A stretch of DNA of 64,000 nt from Chloroflexota bacterium (GTDB taxonomy: Bacteria; Chloroflexota; Dehalococcoidia; Lucifugimonadales; Lucifugimonadaceae), in assembly GCA_027618835.1 (NCBI GenBank), contig JAQCHZ010000011.1, positions 1-64,000 on the forward strand, in the 5' to 3' direction. Of this stretch, positions 28,817-37,578 are shown piece after piece. The notes under the pieces are model-generated. The model saw only the letters and a list, made by a program, of their open reading frames with translations, did no database searches and was not told where the DNA came from. The translations under genes were made by a program, and so were the position numbers. The first letter of the stretch is position 1, and each line of letters starts with the position of its first letter.

Positions 28817-29812
28817 TTGAAATCAGATGCAAAAGATGGTGTGTTTCGAGTTGTAGTGCCCGATGACGATCCGGCGGTATTCGCCGATTCTGCAGCGATG
28901 GCTAGATTACGACGCATTCCGAACGTTGAGGTTAAGTCGTTTACAGAACGTCCAAATAATCCGTACACGCTCATCGACAGAATCTCTGGTGCACACACAT
29001 TGATAGTTGCTCGTACAACTACAAATGTGACGAATACGATACTCGAATCTGTCACTCCGCAACTCAAACACATTGCGATCTGGGGAACGGCTGCGGACCA
29101 CATAGCGTTAGAAGCCACCCGTCGTCTCGATATTGTGGTTACGAATACCCCTAACACAGCGACTGTCGCGGTGGCAGAGCATGCCTTGGCCTTGTTGATG
29201 TCTTTGGCTCGAAAGATACCGCAGCTCGATCTCAGGGTGAGAGACGGAGAGTGGCCTGGAGGACAACTTACCCAGTTAGCGGGGAAAACTTTGGGAATTG
29301 TAGGAACAGGTGCGGTGGGTATTCGATTAGCTCGAATTGCCGAGGGGATCGGAATGCGGATTTTGATGAGTTCGCTCAGTGAATCAAGCGAAGCAACATC
29401 AATCGATGAACGTTCGAACAGGAGTGAGGTAAGTTTTTCAGAGTTGTTGGCGAGCGCTGATGCCATTTCAGTCCATGCTCGGCTAACCCCACAAACGCGT
29501 TCAATGTTCGGTCCGGCTGAATTCTCGCGGATGAAACCCACGGCATTATTCGTGAATACGGCACGTGGGCAGTTGGTGAATAGCATGGCGCTCGCCGAGG
29601 CTCTCGCTAACGAAACGATTGCTGGCGCAGCGCTTGATGTTTTCGACAATGAGCCACTTGATCGGAATTCGGTATTAACTCGTCTTCCTAACGTGATATT
29701 GACTCCGCACATCGCTTCAAACACTAGCGAAGCACTTACAGTTTCGCTGAACATGGTTGTCGATAATGTGGTCGATTTCTTGCAGGGTCGCGTACGACAT
29801 AGGGTCGGCTGA
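28817..29812 (+). CDS. D-isomer-specific 2-hydroxyacid dehydrogenase
   Basis: GKTLGIVGTGAVGIRLARIAEGIGMRILMSS; MKPTALFVNTARGQLVNSMALAEAL; ALDVFDNEPLDRNSVLTRLPNVILTPHIA. Confidence 0.9.
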   Translation: MKSDAKDGVFRVVVPDDDPAVFADSAAMARLRRIPNVEVKSFTERPNNPYTLIDRISGAHTLIVARTTTNVTNTILESVTPQLKHIAIWGTAADHIALEATRRLDIVVTNTPNTATVAVAEHALALLMSLARKIPQLDLRVRDGEWPGGQLTQLAGKTLGIVGTGAVGIRLARIAEGIGMRILMSSLSESSEATSIDERSNRSEVSFSELLASADAISVHARLTPQTRSMFGPAEFSRMKPTALFVNTARGQLVNSMALAEALANETIAGAALDVFDNEPLDRNSVLTRLPNVILTPHIASNTSEALTVSLNMVVDNVVDFLQGRVRHRVG

Positions 29813-29860
29813 ACGGTCGCCTAATCACTAAATGAATGACCATTAGGGCTTGCCTAAATG

Positions 29861-29890
29861 TTGACATCGGCAAAACTGCCTTCATATAAT
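29861..29890 (+). promoter_or_regulatory. Consensus sigma-70 promoter upstream of the ABC substrate-binding protein
   Basis: TTGACA (29861-29866), 18-nt spacer, TATAAT (29885-29890); about 190 nt 5' of the TTG start, with RBS GAGGAGG. Confidence 0.75.
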
Positions 29891-30079
29891 CCGTTCTCTA
29901 TGTTTTGAGTTGCCGAGTGAACACTCGTTGATTAATTGCGCTATTTGTGTGCAATTTAAAAAACGGGCTGATCTCAACGATTACCTCAAAACTGGAACAT
30001 GACGTGGTGTTTGGATTTTGATCCGGGCGCCTGACAAAGACCCAATTGCGGGTCATTGCACGTCTGAGGAGGAAATACA

Positions 30080-31999
30080 TTGTTTAAGACAAACAAGATG
30101 AAGCTCATAATTGGGCTTCTGATTGGTGCATCAATGGCAGCTCTCGTCGCTTGTGGTGGTACAGAAACCATTACAGTCGTTGAAACTGTTGTTGTTAAAG
30201 GTGACACTGTAGAAGTCATCAAAGAAGTCAAGGGTGACGACGTTATCGTTGTTGCTACTGCTACTTCAGTTCCGGCGGCTCAGCCAGACGTACCTGAAGA
30301 GCTGATTTCAGCACCAGACACATCCACACCTGCTGACACGGCTGTAATCGCCGTCAACAGCAGCGACATGGGTGCACAGAACGGACTGAACGAAGCTGGC
30401 TCTGGCGACGGTCTAAAGAACATCGGAATTGCCGAAACTTTGTTCCGTCGTGCTCCAGATGACAGCACATTGAACTGGATAGCGAACGACTTCACTATTG
30501 CGTCGGACCTGTCCAGCGCAACTGTGAAGATTCAGCAGGGAATCCCTTTCCAGGTTGTTGACGGCTTTGACGCCGGCGACCTAACAGCACACGACGTTGC
30601 GTTCTCAATGAACAACGCCAACAGCGTGACAACTCCTGAGTCCATTCATGGACAGGCTGGTGATTTCGCCGGTCTCTGGGGTGAGTGGACTGCTGTTGAC
30701 GACGAAACTATTGAGTTCAACTTCAATTCGTATGACTCGACTTGGAAAGACGACTTCGTCAACCAGTCAGGTCAGGCTCTCTCAATTTTGTCGAAGAAAG
30801 CTTACGACGAAAAAGGGAGCGAATGGGTTCGTGACCGCGTTGTCGCAACTGGTCCTTACCAAATCGAAGAATGGCTTCGAGATGAGTCATACACGATCGT
30901 TAACCGAGAAGGCACTCACTGGAACAGTGATCTAGAGCCAAAGACCGATCGAGTTCAGATTATTCAGGTAACTGAAGCAACCACTCGAACATCGCTTCTG
31001 CGAACCGGTCAGGTTGACATTGCTCATCTAGAGCCTAAAGACGCTGCCAAGTTCGACTTGACAGAGTTCACCCAGACAACCTCGGGTGGTGCGGTGCAGC
31101 TTGGTATTTTCTTCGCAGGTAACCTGTGGGAAGACAAATATGCTGGTGGAGACCTCGAGGGTCAGGATCTTCCACCTAAGGCAACTTTTGTTCACGACTT
31201 GGCATGGATTGGCAAGCCTGGAACATCACACGGTGCAGATGACCTAGAACAGGCCAAGACTGTTCGTCTTGCTCTGGCTCTCGCCATCGACCGTGACCTT
31301 GTAAACGACAACCTGCTTAATGGCCTTGGTGCGCCAGTTTACGTTACGTACTTCAACGCAGCTTCGCCTAACTGGGACTCCAAGTACGAATACGCTTACG
31401 ACCCAGACGAGTCTATTCGTTTGATCAATAGCCTTGATGCTGACTACCAGGGCGGTGGACCAAAAGATGGACCTCTAGGCAGCAACGCCTTTGAAATCTC
31501 CGTCTATGCTGGTCCTGAACTCGGTGGTGGCGCATCTATCACTGGTGAAATTGCTGACGCTGTAGCCGGCTTCTGGCAAGACATCGGTCTGGCGACGTTC
31601 TCACTGAAGTTCTCATACACGACCTTCCGACCTACTGTTGTTGGTCGAGCAAACACCCACCCATGGATCACATCTTGTGACAAGGGTAGGGCGTCTAACC
31701 CATGGCACTTCCCTAAGGGCCTTGTACAGACTTCCCTGACACGTGGTGGTTTTTCATGTGGTTTCGAATCGCCAGTCATTCACGGTCTATACGAGCGAAT
31801 GGCGCAGGCTCCTGACTCTGCAACTGCAACTCAGGCTGCTAACGAATACCTCGAGTACGTTCACGACCAGGTTCTTCAGCCTGGTGTTGTACACGTTCCT
31901 GACGCTTTCTACTTCAACAACAAAAAAGTAAAGAGCTTCCCAATGGATCTAGCTGCAGCTTCAAACCTCAACTCACTTTGGAACCTCGAACTCAAGTAG
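30080..31999 (+). CDS. ABC transporter substrate-binding lipoprotein (SBP family 5, peptide/nickel type)
   Basis: Lipobox MAALVACGG; RAPDDSTLNWIANDFTIASD..VRLALALAIDRDLVNDNLLNGLGAPVYVTY; TTG start with strong RBS. Confidence 0.9.
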   Translation: MFKTNKMKLIIGLLIGASMAALVACGGTETITVVETVVVKGDTVEVIKEVKGDDVIVVATATSVPAAQPDVPEELISAPDTSTPADTAVIAVNSSDMGAQNGLNEAGSGDGLKNIGIAETLFRRAPDDSTLNWIANDFTIASDLSSATVKIQQGIPFQVVDGFDAGDLTAHDVAFSMNNANSVTTPESIHGQAGDFAGLWGEWTAVDDETIEFNFNSYDSTWKDDFVNQSGQALSILSKKAYDEKGSEWVRDRVVATGPYQIEEWLRDESYTIVNREGTHWNSDLEPKTDRVQIIQVTEATTRTSLLRTGQVDIAHLEPKDAAKFDLTEFTQTTSGGAVQLGIFFAGNLWEDKYAGGDLEGQDLPPKATFVHDLAWIGKPGTSHGADDLEQAKTVRLALALAIDRDLVNDNLLNGLGAPVYVTYFNAASPNWDSKYEYAYDPDESIRLINSLDADYQGGGPKDGPLGSNAFEISVYAGPELGGGASITGEIADAVAGFWQDIGLATFSLKFSYTTFRPTVVGRANTHPWITSCDKGRASNPWHFPKGLVQTSLTRGGFSCGFESPVIHGLYERMAQAPDSATATQAANEYLEYVHDQVLQPGVVHVPDAFYFNNKKVKSFPMDLAAASNLNSLWNLELK

Positions 32000-32049
32000 T
32001 TCGACTTCTAGATGATGTTGACTGTTTGAAACGGTTAGCGTAATACGAC

Positions 32050-32086
32050 GAAGGGGCCCGTCATTTTTTTTTTGGCGGGCCCCTTC
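32050..32086 (+). terminator. GC-rich stem-loop with poly-T in the loop, between SBP and permease genes
   Basis: GAAGGGGCCCG (32050-32060) / CGGGCCCCTTC (32076-32086), 11-bp perfect stem with loop TCATTTTTTTTTTGG. Confidence 0.7.
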
Positions 32087-32216
32087 TCATTTAACTATGA
32101 TCAATGTCTAAAACCATGCGATTTTCATGATTAGTTCGGAGGCAAGAACGGCGAAATATGCTAGTCTCAGTTAGTTCTTGTCACTCGTAGTTATCTTGTG
32201 GGATTCAAGGGAATCA

Positions 32217-33152
32217 ATGCGGCGTTTTATTATTCGTAGATTTGTGTTTTCATTAGTCAGTATTGTGGTTGCGACCATGGCAGTATTTTTGCTGTCTAGG
32301 GCATCAGGCGACCCATTGCTTCTATATGCAACGTCGGGCTACGGTCTGACAGTTGAAAGTGAAGCGGCGCTTCGAAAGCGATTAGCGCTTGACCGCCCAG
32401 TCCCCGTGCAATATGCGCTTTGGCTCGGACGAACCCTCAAAGGTGACATGGGTGAGACTATTAGGGATCGTAAGCCGGTGGCTCGTGTGGTTCTCCAACG
32501 ACTGCCTGCAACTCTTCATCTAGGGGCTACCGCGTTCATTCTTTCATTTGTGGTCGGTATTCCGCTTGGAATTCTGTCTGCGGTGAAACGCGGAAGTATT
32601 TGGGACTATCTCGGTAGATTCTTTGCATTGCTAGGGCAGGCGGTGCCTCAATTTTGGCTCGGCCTTGTATTGATAATGCTGTTTGCAGTGAAATGGCAGA
32701 TATTCCCGGCGGGGCTCAAGGGCGACAATTTCTGGGATGTTAAATTCTTAGTGCTACCGACCATCACTCTGGCATCAGGTGGATTTGCGTTCTACATGCG
32801 GATCACTAGAACGGCGATGTTAGAAGTGCTTGATTCCGAGTACGTTCGACTTGCACGAGCCAAAGGTGTGGGCAACAACAAAGTAATTTGGAAGCACGCA
32901 TTCAAAAATGCTCTGATTCAACCTTTAACGGGTATGACATTGGGATTGACCTTCTTCCTTACCGGCTCAGTTTTGGTGGAGAAAATTTTTGCTTGGCCTG
33001 GAATGGGCGAAATGGCTATCGTGGCTGTGAACAATAACGACTTCCCCGTACTGCAAGGCGTGGTGTTCTTCTTCACAATTTTGTTCGTCGGTATGACTTT
33101 CATAACCGACCTCTTGTACGCATTCATCGATCCGAGAATTCGGTACGAATAG
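32217..33152 (+). CDS. ABC transporter permease (DppB type)
   Basis: MRRFIIRRFVFSLVSIVVATMAVFLLSRASGDP..EYVRLARAKGVGNNKVIWKHAFKNALIQPLT..EKIFAWPGMGEMAIVAVNNNDFPVLQGVVFF. ATG at 32217 chosen over the ORF-track start. Confidence 0.92.
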   Translation: MRRFIIRRFVFSLVSIVVATMAVFLLSRASGDPLLLYATSGYGLTVESEAALRKRLALDRPVPVQYALWLGRTLKGDMGETIRDRKPVARVVLQRLPATLHLGATAFILSFVVGIPLGILSAVKRGSIWDYLGRFFALLGQAVPQFWLGLVLIMLFAVKWQIFPAGLKGDNFWDVKFLVLPTITLASGGFAFYMRITRTAMLEVLDSEYVRLARAKGVGNNKVIWKHAFKNALIQPLTGMTLGLTFFLTGSVLVEKIFAWPGMGEMAIVAVNNNDFPVLQGVVFFFTILFVGMTFITDLLYAFIDPRIRYE

Positions 33153-33189
33153 TCCGACCCGAATTTACTAGACTAACGAGACTTAGTGC

Positions 33190-34242
33190 ATGCATATGGC
33201 TCAACAGGCTGACATTCAAATAACAGATACCGAAATCAACGTCGGTTCCAAAGAGGGCGCGCGTGCGAAAGCAAAACGTTCGTTACCTGCACAATTAATC
33301 TACTTCTTACGTCGATGGCCATTAATTCCTCTGATAATCATGATCGTTCTGGTTATTACAGGCATTTTTGCTCCGCAGATTTCCCCCGCTGATCCGATCG
33401 AGCAGTCGCTTTCTTTCAGGAATTTCCCACCAACATGGGGTGCTGCAAGACCTGAATTCAACACAGCCCCTAATCCTGCTGACTACGACTTGACAATCAC
33501 GAAAGAAAAATCTGCGTTCAATCGAGCAAAGAAAACTACTTTCCCGCGTAGCAAGTACGTTCTTGGTGCCGACAACTTAGGGCGTGACGTTCTGTCACGA
33601 GTTATCCACGGTGCAAGGGTTTCTCTGAAGGTAACGGCTTATGCTCTGACTTCGGGAATTATCATCGGTTCACTGATGGGCATCGCCGCAGGGTATTTCG
33701 GTGGATGGACTGACGAAATATTAATGCGATTCGTCGACATTTTCCTGGCCCTACCGTTCATTTTGATAGCACTAGTAATTGCGCAACTGTTCTTAACTTC
33801 AGGAGGTGCGGCCGAAGGGGTCGTGATCTTACTGATCGCTCTGGTCGCATGGACTCCGTTCGTGCGGCAGGTTCGAGCTGACGTGCTGACGATTCGTGGG
33901 CAGGAATATGTGCAGGCAGCGAAGATTTCCGGTGCGTCTCATATCCGTATCGTTCTCAAGCACATCTTACCTGGAACATTCAGCACGATTCTTGTGGTTG
34001 CTTCACTACGTGTTGGTCAGTTGATCCTCACTGAGTCGACTCTGTCGTTCCTTGGTGCAGGTATTCCAGACCCAATCCCAGCGTGGGGTAAGAGTGTTGC
34101 TGACGGACGACAGTTCATTGAAGAGGCTTGGTGGATTTCGTTCTGGCCTGGATTTGCGATCTTCTTGGTCGTGATGGCGTTGAACTTCTTCGGAGACTGG
34201 CTGCGAGATCGACTCGACCCACGGTTGCGTCAGCTCGACTAG
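33190..34242 (+). CDS. ABC transporter permease (DppC type)
   Basis: LGADNLGRDVLSRVIHGARVSLKV..VRQVRADVLTIRGQEYVQAAKISGASHIRIVLKHILPGTFSTI..LSFLGAGIPDPIPAWGKSVADGRQF. Confidence 0.93.
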   Translation: MHMAQQADIQITDTEINVGSKEGARAKAKRSLPAQLIYFLRRWPLIPLIIMIVLVITGIFAPQISPADPIEQSLSFRNFPPTWGAARPEFNTAPNPADYDLTITKEKSAFNRAKKTTFPRSKYVLGADNLGRDVLSRVIHGARVSLKVTAYALTSGIIIGSLMGIAAGYFGGWTDEILMRFVDIFLALPFILIALVIAQLFLTSGGAAEGVVILLIALVAWTPFVRQVRADVLTIRGQEYVQAAKISGASHIRIVLKHILPGTFSTILVVASLRVGQLILTESTLSFLGAGIPDPIPAWGKSVADGRQFIEEAWWISFWPGFAIFLVVMALNFFGDWLRDRLDPRLRQLD

Positions 34243-34264
34243 TAATGGTTTGTAGAAACTCATG

Positions 34265-34297
34265 AAAAGGCGTCTGACTCATCCGGCGCCTTTTTTG
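34265..34297 (+). terminator. Rho-independent terminator after the permease gene
   Basis: AAAAGGCG..CGCCTTTTTT stem-loop with T tract. Confidence 0.75.
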
Positions 34298-34451
34298 TTG
34301 GTAAATATCGTCATGGTTCAACGGAGATAGTTCAGAAGTCGAACAATGTTGGAGCTATAATCGCGTCGCTACTTCAGCGGGGTTGTTTCTCAATTCTCTA
34401 ATTTTCGTTTCCACAATTTGAAACCAATTGTTATTTGAAGGATTCAAAGTA

Positions 34452-35333
34452 ATGTCAGTCGGGTTTGTTGGTCTTGGTTACATGGGACAGGGAATGGTGA
34501 ACAACCTCCTCGAAAAGGGCGCAGATCTGACGGTCTTCACGCGGACTCAATCGAAGATAGAGGCCATGATCGATCGTGGAGCCAAAGGCGCTACTTCAGT
34601 CGCTGACCTCACGAGCAAAGTCGACGCCGTTTTGGTTTGCTTGCCAGACGTAAAAACCTCCCGCGACCTGCTACTAGGCGAAGATGGCGTTATCGCAAAT
34701 GCTCGACCAGGTCAGGTGATCGTTGATCATGGCACGGTCGACATCGCTACTTCGAGGGCGTGTGCCGAAGCCGCAGAGGCTAAAGGCGCTCACTTCCTAG
34801 ACGCACCGATCTCTGGTGGTCCTGGTGGAGCGGCATCTGGAACCCTTTCGATCATGGTTGGCGGAACCGAAGAGGCTTTCGAGTTGGCGTATGAACATTT
34901 CTCGAAAATGGGAGCCAACATTAAACTGATGGGCGCTACAGGCGCTGGTACAGCTATGAAGCTAATAAACCAGCTTTTAGTCGGAGTGCACACTGTGGCA
35001 GCAGCGGAAGCGTTCGCTCTGGCAAACTCGGCAGGGGTTGACGTTCAGATCGCAGCCGACCTACTCGGTGTCAGTTGGGGCGGCAGTACTATGGTCGAGC
35101 GAAACGCTCCGATCACTGCGGCAAGAGACTTTCCAGACTCGGCCGCTCCGCTTCGTCTAATTTACAAAGACCTTGGAATTATCGATCAGCTTGCCCAGAC
35201 CGAAGGCATTTCGCTGGAGCTCGCAGCGAAAGCGTTCGAGATGTTCCAGACCATGATGGATCAAGGTAAGAACGAACACGACATCTCGGGTGTACTCGAG
35301 TTAGTCGAAGAGCGATCGAAAAAGAACGTTTAG
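34452..35333 (+). CDS. NAD(P)-dependent beta-hydroxyacid dehydrogenase (HIBADH / tartronate semialdehyde reductase family)
   Basis: MSVGFVGLGYMGQGMVNNLLEKG..FLDAPISGGPGGAASGTLSIMVGG..GAGTAMKLINQLLVG. Confidence 0.9.
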   Translation: MSVGFVGLGYMGQGMVNNLLEKGADLTVFTRTQSKIEAMIDRGAKGATSVADLTSKVDAVLVCLPDVKTSRDLLLGEDGVIANARPGQVIVDHGTVDIATSRACAEAAEAKGAHFLDAPISGGPGGAASGTLSIMVGGTEEAFELAYEHFSKMGANIKLMGATGAGTAMKLINQLLVGVHTVAAAEAFALANSAGVDVQIAADLLGVSWGGSTMVERNAPITAARDFPDSAAPLRLIYKDLGIIDQLAQTEGISLELAAKAFEMFQTMMDQGKNEHDISGVLELVEERSKKNV

Positions 35334-35425
35334 ACCGTACTGTCACACAAATCTAACTTGAGATATCGTCTCTTATTAGATTCTTTCCGACTCACACTTT
35401 CACAAAAATATAGGAACTCGTACGA

Positions 35426-36490
35426 ATGGCTACCCACAAGATCGCGATCATCAAAGGTGATGGAATCGGTGTCGACGTTGTAAACGAAGGCATCAAGGTT
35501 CTCGATGCTTTGGCACCGAAGTACGGAATTACTTGGGACTACACAGAGTTTGACTGGGGTTCCGACTATTACTTCGAGCATGGCGAAATGATGCCTTCGA
35601 GTTCTCTTGAGACTCTCGAAAGCTTTAAGGCTGTATTTCTTGGAGCAGTTGGACATCCTGATATTCAGGACAACATCACTCTCGACGGGCTGCTGCTCCC
35701 TATCCGCCGAAAGTTCGACCAGTACATCTGCCTACGACCATCGGTGCTGTACCCGGGAGTAGAGTCGCCGCTCTCAGGCAAGAAGCCATATGACATTGAC
35801 CTCACGGTAATTCGAGAGAACACCGAAGGAGAGTATTTGAATATCGGTGGTTTCGCATATCACGGGACACCGAACGAAGTAGCAGTGCAGACAGCGGTTT
35901 ACACTCGCAGAGGGTGTGAACGAGCTATTCGTTACGCATTCGACCTTGCTCGTGAGCGTGGCAAGAAAAACCATGTCACATCGATCACTAAGTCGAACGC
36001 TCTTGGCTACATGACCATTTGGGACCGGACCTTTGCTGAGGTCGCCGAAGAGTACACAGACATCGATTCAGATTCACTCTTGATCGATGCAGCCTGCATG
36101 GATCTTGTTCGTCGTCCTGAGATGTTCGATGTGATTGTCGCCCCAAACCTGTTCGGTGACATCGTTACCGATATCGGAGCGATCATCACCGGCAGCATGG
36201 GACTTGCTTCAAGCGCAAACATTAATCCAGACACTTCGGTTCCATCGATGTTCGAGCCAACCCACGGATCGGCTCCCGACATTGCAGGGCAGGGAATTGC
36301 TAACCCGATGGCGCAAATTCTTACAGCAGCAATGATGCTCCGGCACCTTGGCGAAAACGCTGCAGCGACTGATGTTGATGATGCAGTGCTCCAGCTACTC
36401 GAACAGGGTGAAACACTGACACCAGACCTCGGTGGCTCTTCAACAACCGAGCTTGTTGGTGATGCGATCGCACAATTAGTCTCCAAGTAG
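35426..36490 (+). CDS. Isocitrate/isopropylmalate dehydrogenase family (tartrate dehydrogenase-like)
   Basis: KIAIIKGDGIGVDVVNEGIKVL..DLTVIRENTEGEYLNIGG..TSITKSNALGYMTIWDRTFAEV..NLFGDIVTDIGAIITGSMGLASSANINPD. Confidence 0.88.
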   Translation: MATHKIAIIKGDGIGVDVVNEGIKVLDALAPKYGITWDYTEFDWGSDYYFEHGEMMPSSSLETLESFKAVFLGAVGHPDIQDNITLDGLLLPIRRKFDQYICLRPSVLYPGVESPLSGKKPYDIDLTVIRENTEGEYLNIGGFAYHGTPNEVAVQTAVYTRRGCERAIRYAFDLARERGKKNHVTSITKSNALGYMTIWDRTFAEVAEEYTDIDSDSLLIDAACMDLVRRPEMFDVIVAPNLFGDIVTDIGAIITGSMGLASSANINPDTSVPSMFEPTHGSAPDIAGQGIANPMAQILTAAMMLRHLGENAAATDVDDAVLQLLEQGETLTPDLGGSSTTELVGDAIAQLVSK

Positions 36491-36535
36491 ACGCACTCAC
36501 CGAATTATCAGACCGTCGACAGGATAGATAAAACT

Positions 36536-37561
36536 ATGGGCATGGATCCATTCGCTAAAATTCAGATTGGCAACACAGGGGTTTCGGTTCCGAGGCTTGG
36601 CCTTGGCACTGCGCCTCTGAGCGGAATGGTCTTGGGTGACGGCCTGATCGATGTCACAGCCCATGACGAAGCTGTAAAGATAATTGACAGGGCACAAGAA
36701 CTCGGCATCTCGTACGTCGATACAGCGCCTTTGTACGGCAATGGACGGGCGGAAGCTAGGCTAGGCAAGTCTCGCTACGCAACGGCAGATAGAGATTCAT
36801 TTGTTATCTCGACGAAGATAGGTCGCGTGCTTGATCCAATCGCGGGTGGGATGTCGGCAGAAGATGATCCCGATGGCATTGGCGATCTTAACTCGGTCAA
36901 CTCATGGACACGCGAAGACGTTCATCGTTCGATCGAAGAGAGCCTAAAGCGGCTCAATATGGATAGCATCGAGATTATCTACGTTCACGATCCAGATGTT
37001 GAGACTTACGGAGAAGAACAGGCGCTGAACGAAGCATTCCCGGCTTTGATCGAATTACGAGAGCAAGGCGTCATAAAAGCCATCGGTTGCGGGATGAACA
37101 TTTGGGACATGCCTCTCAAGTTCATTCAACGGTTCGACCTAGACATCATTTTGCTCGCCGGCCGGTACACGCTGCTGGATCATTCTGGTCTCGATGAATT
37201 CTTGCCTGCCTGTGTCGAACGCGATGTGAAGATCACAATTGGTGGACCTTACAACTCGGGAATTCTGGCTCGCGATCTATCGAAGCCAGTCACATTCAAC
37301 TACGAGCAAGCCCCCGCCCACTTGGTTGAACAAGCCCGTAAATTGACTGATATCTGCGTAGCGCACGGTGTCAATCTTAAGGCAGCTGCTCTTCAGTTCG
37401 TTCTAGCTCACCCTGCGGTAGCCACTGCAGTACCCGGTGCGCAGTCGACCGATGAGCTTGAGCAAAATATAGCGATGGTTCAGCAAGACATTCCGTCTGC
37501 CGTTTGGAGCGACATGCGTTCTGCCGGGTTGATTCCAGATAACGCTCCGACTCCTGAATAA
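36536..37561 (+). CDS. Aldo/keto reductase (sugar dehydrogenase-like)
   Basis: VPRLGLGTAPLSGM..GISYVDTAPLYGNGRAEARLGKSRY..IEIIYVHDPDVE..PYNSGILA. Confidence 0.88.
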   Translation: MGMDPFAKIQIGNTGVSVPRLGLGTAPLSGMVLGDGLIDVTAHDEAVKIIDRAQELGISYVDTAPLYGNGRAEARLGKSRYATADRDSFVISTKIGRVLDPIAGGMSAEDDPDGIGDLNSVNSWTREDVHRSIEESLKRLNMDSIEIIYVHDPDVETYGEEQALNEAFPALIELREQGVIKAIGCGMNIWDMPLKFIQRFDLDIILLAGRYTLLDHSGLDEFLPACVERDVKITIGGPYNSGILARDLSKPVTFNYEQAPAHLVEQARKLTDICVAHGVNLKAAALQFVLAHPAVATAVPGAQSTDELEQNIAMVQQDIPSAVWSDMRSAGLIPDNAPTPE

Positions 37562-37578
37562 GGCATACGGAAACCCGA

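Noticed and set aside
28660-29754. 364-aa minus-strand ORF
   Set aside because: Antisense to a convincing 2-hydroxyacid dehydrogenase (28817..29812 +). Low-complexity Ser/Ala-rich translation is typical of an antisense shadow ORF.
36007-36486. 159-aa minus ORF (and similar: 10766..11131, 12204..12581, 37862..38263, 46242..46607)
   Set aside because: All are antisense to strongly supported genes with Ser/Arg/Pro-rich translations and no recognisable domains.
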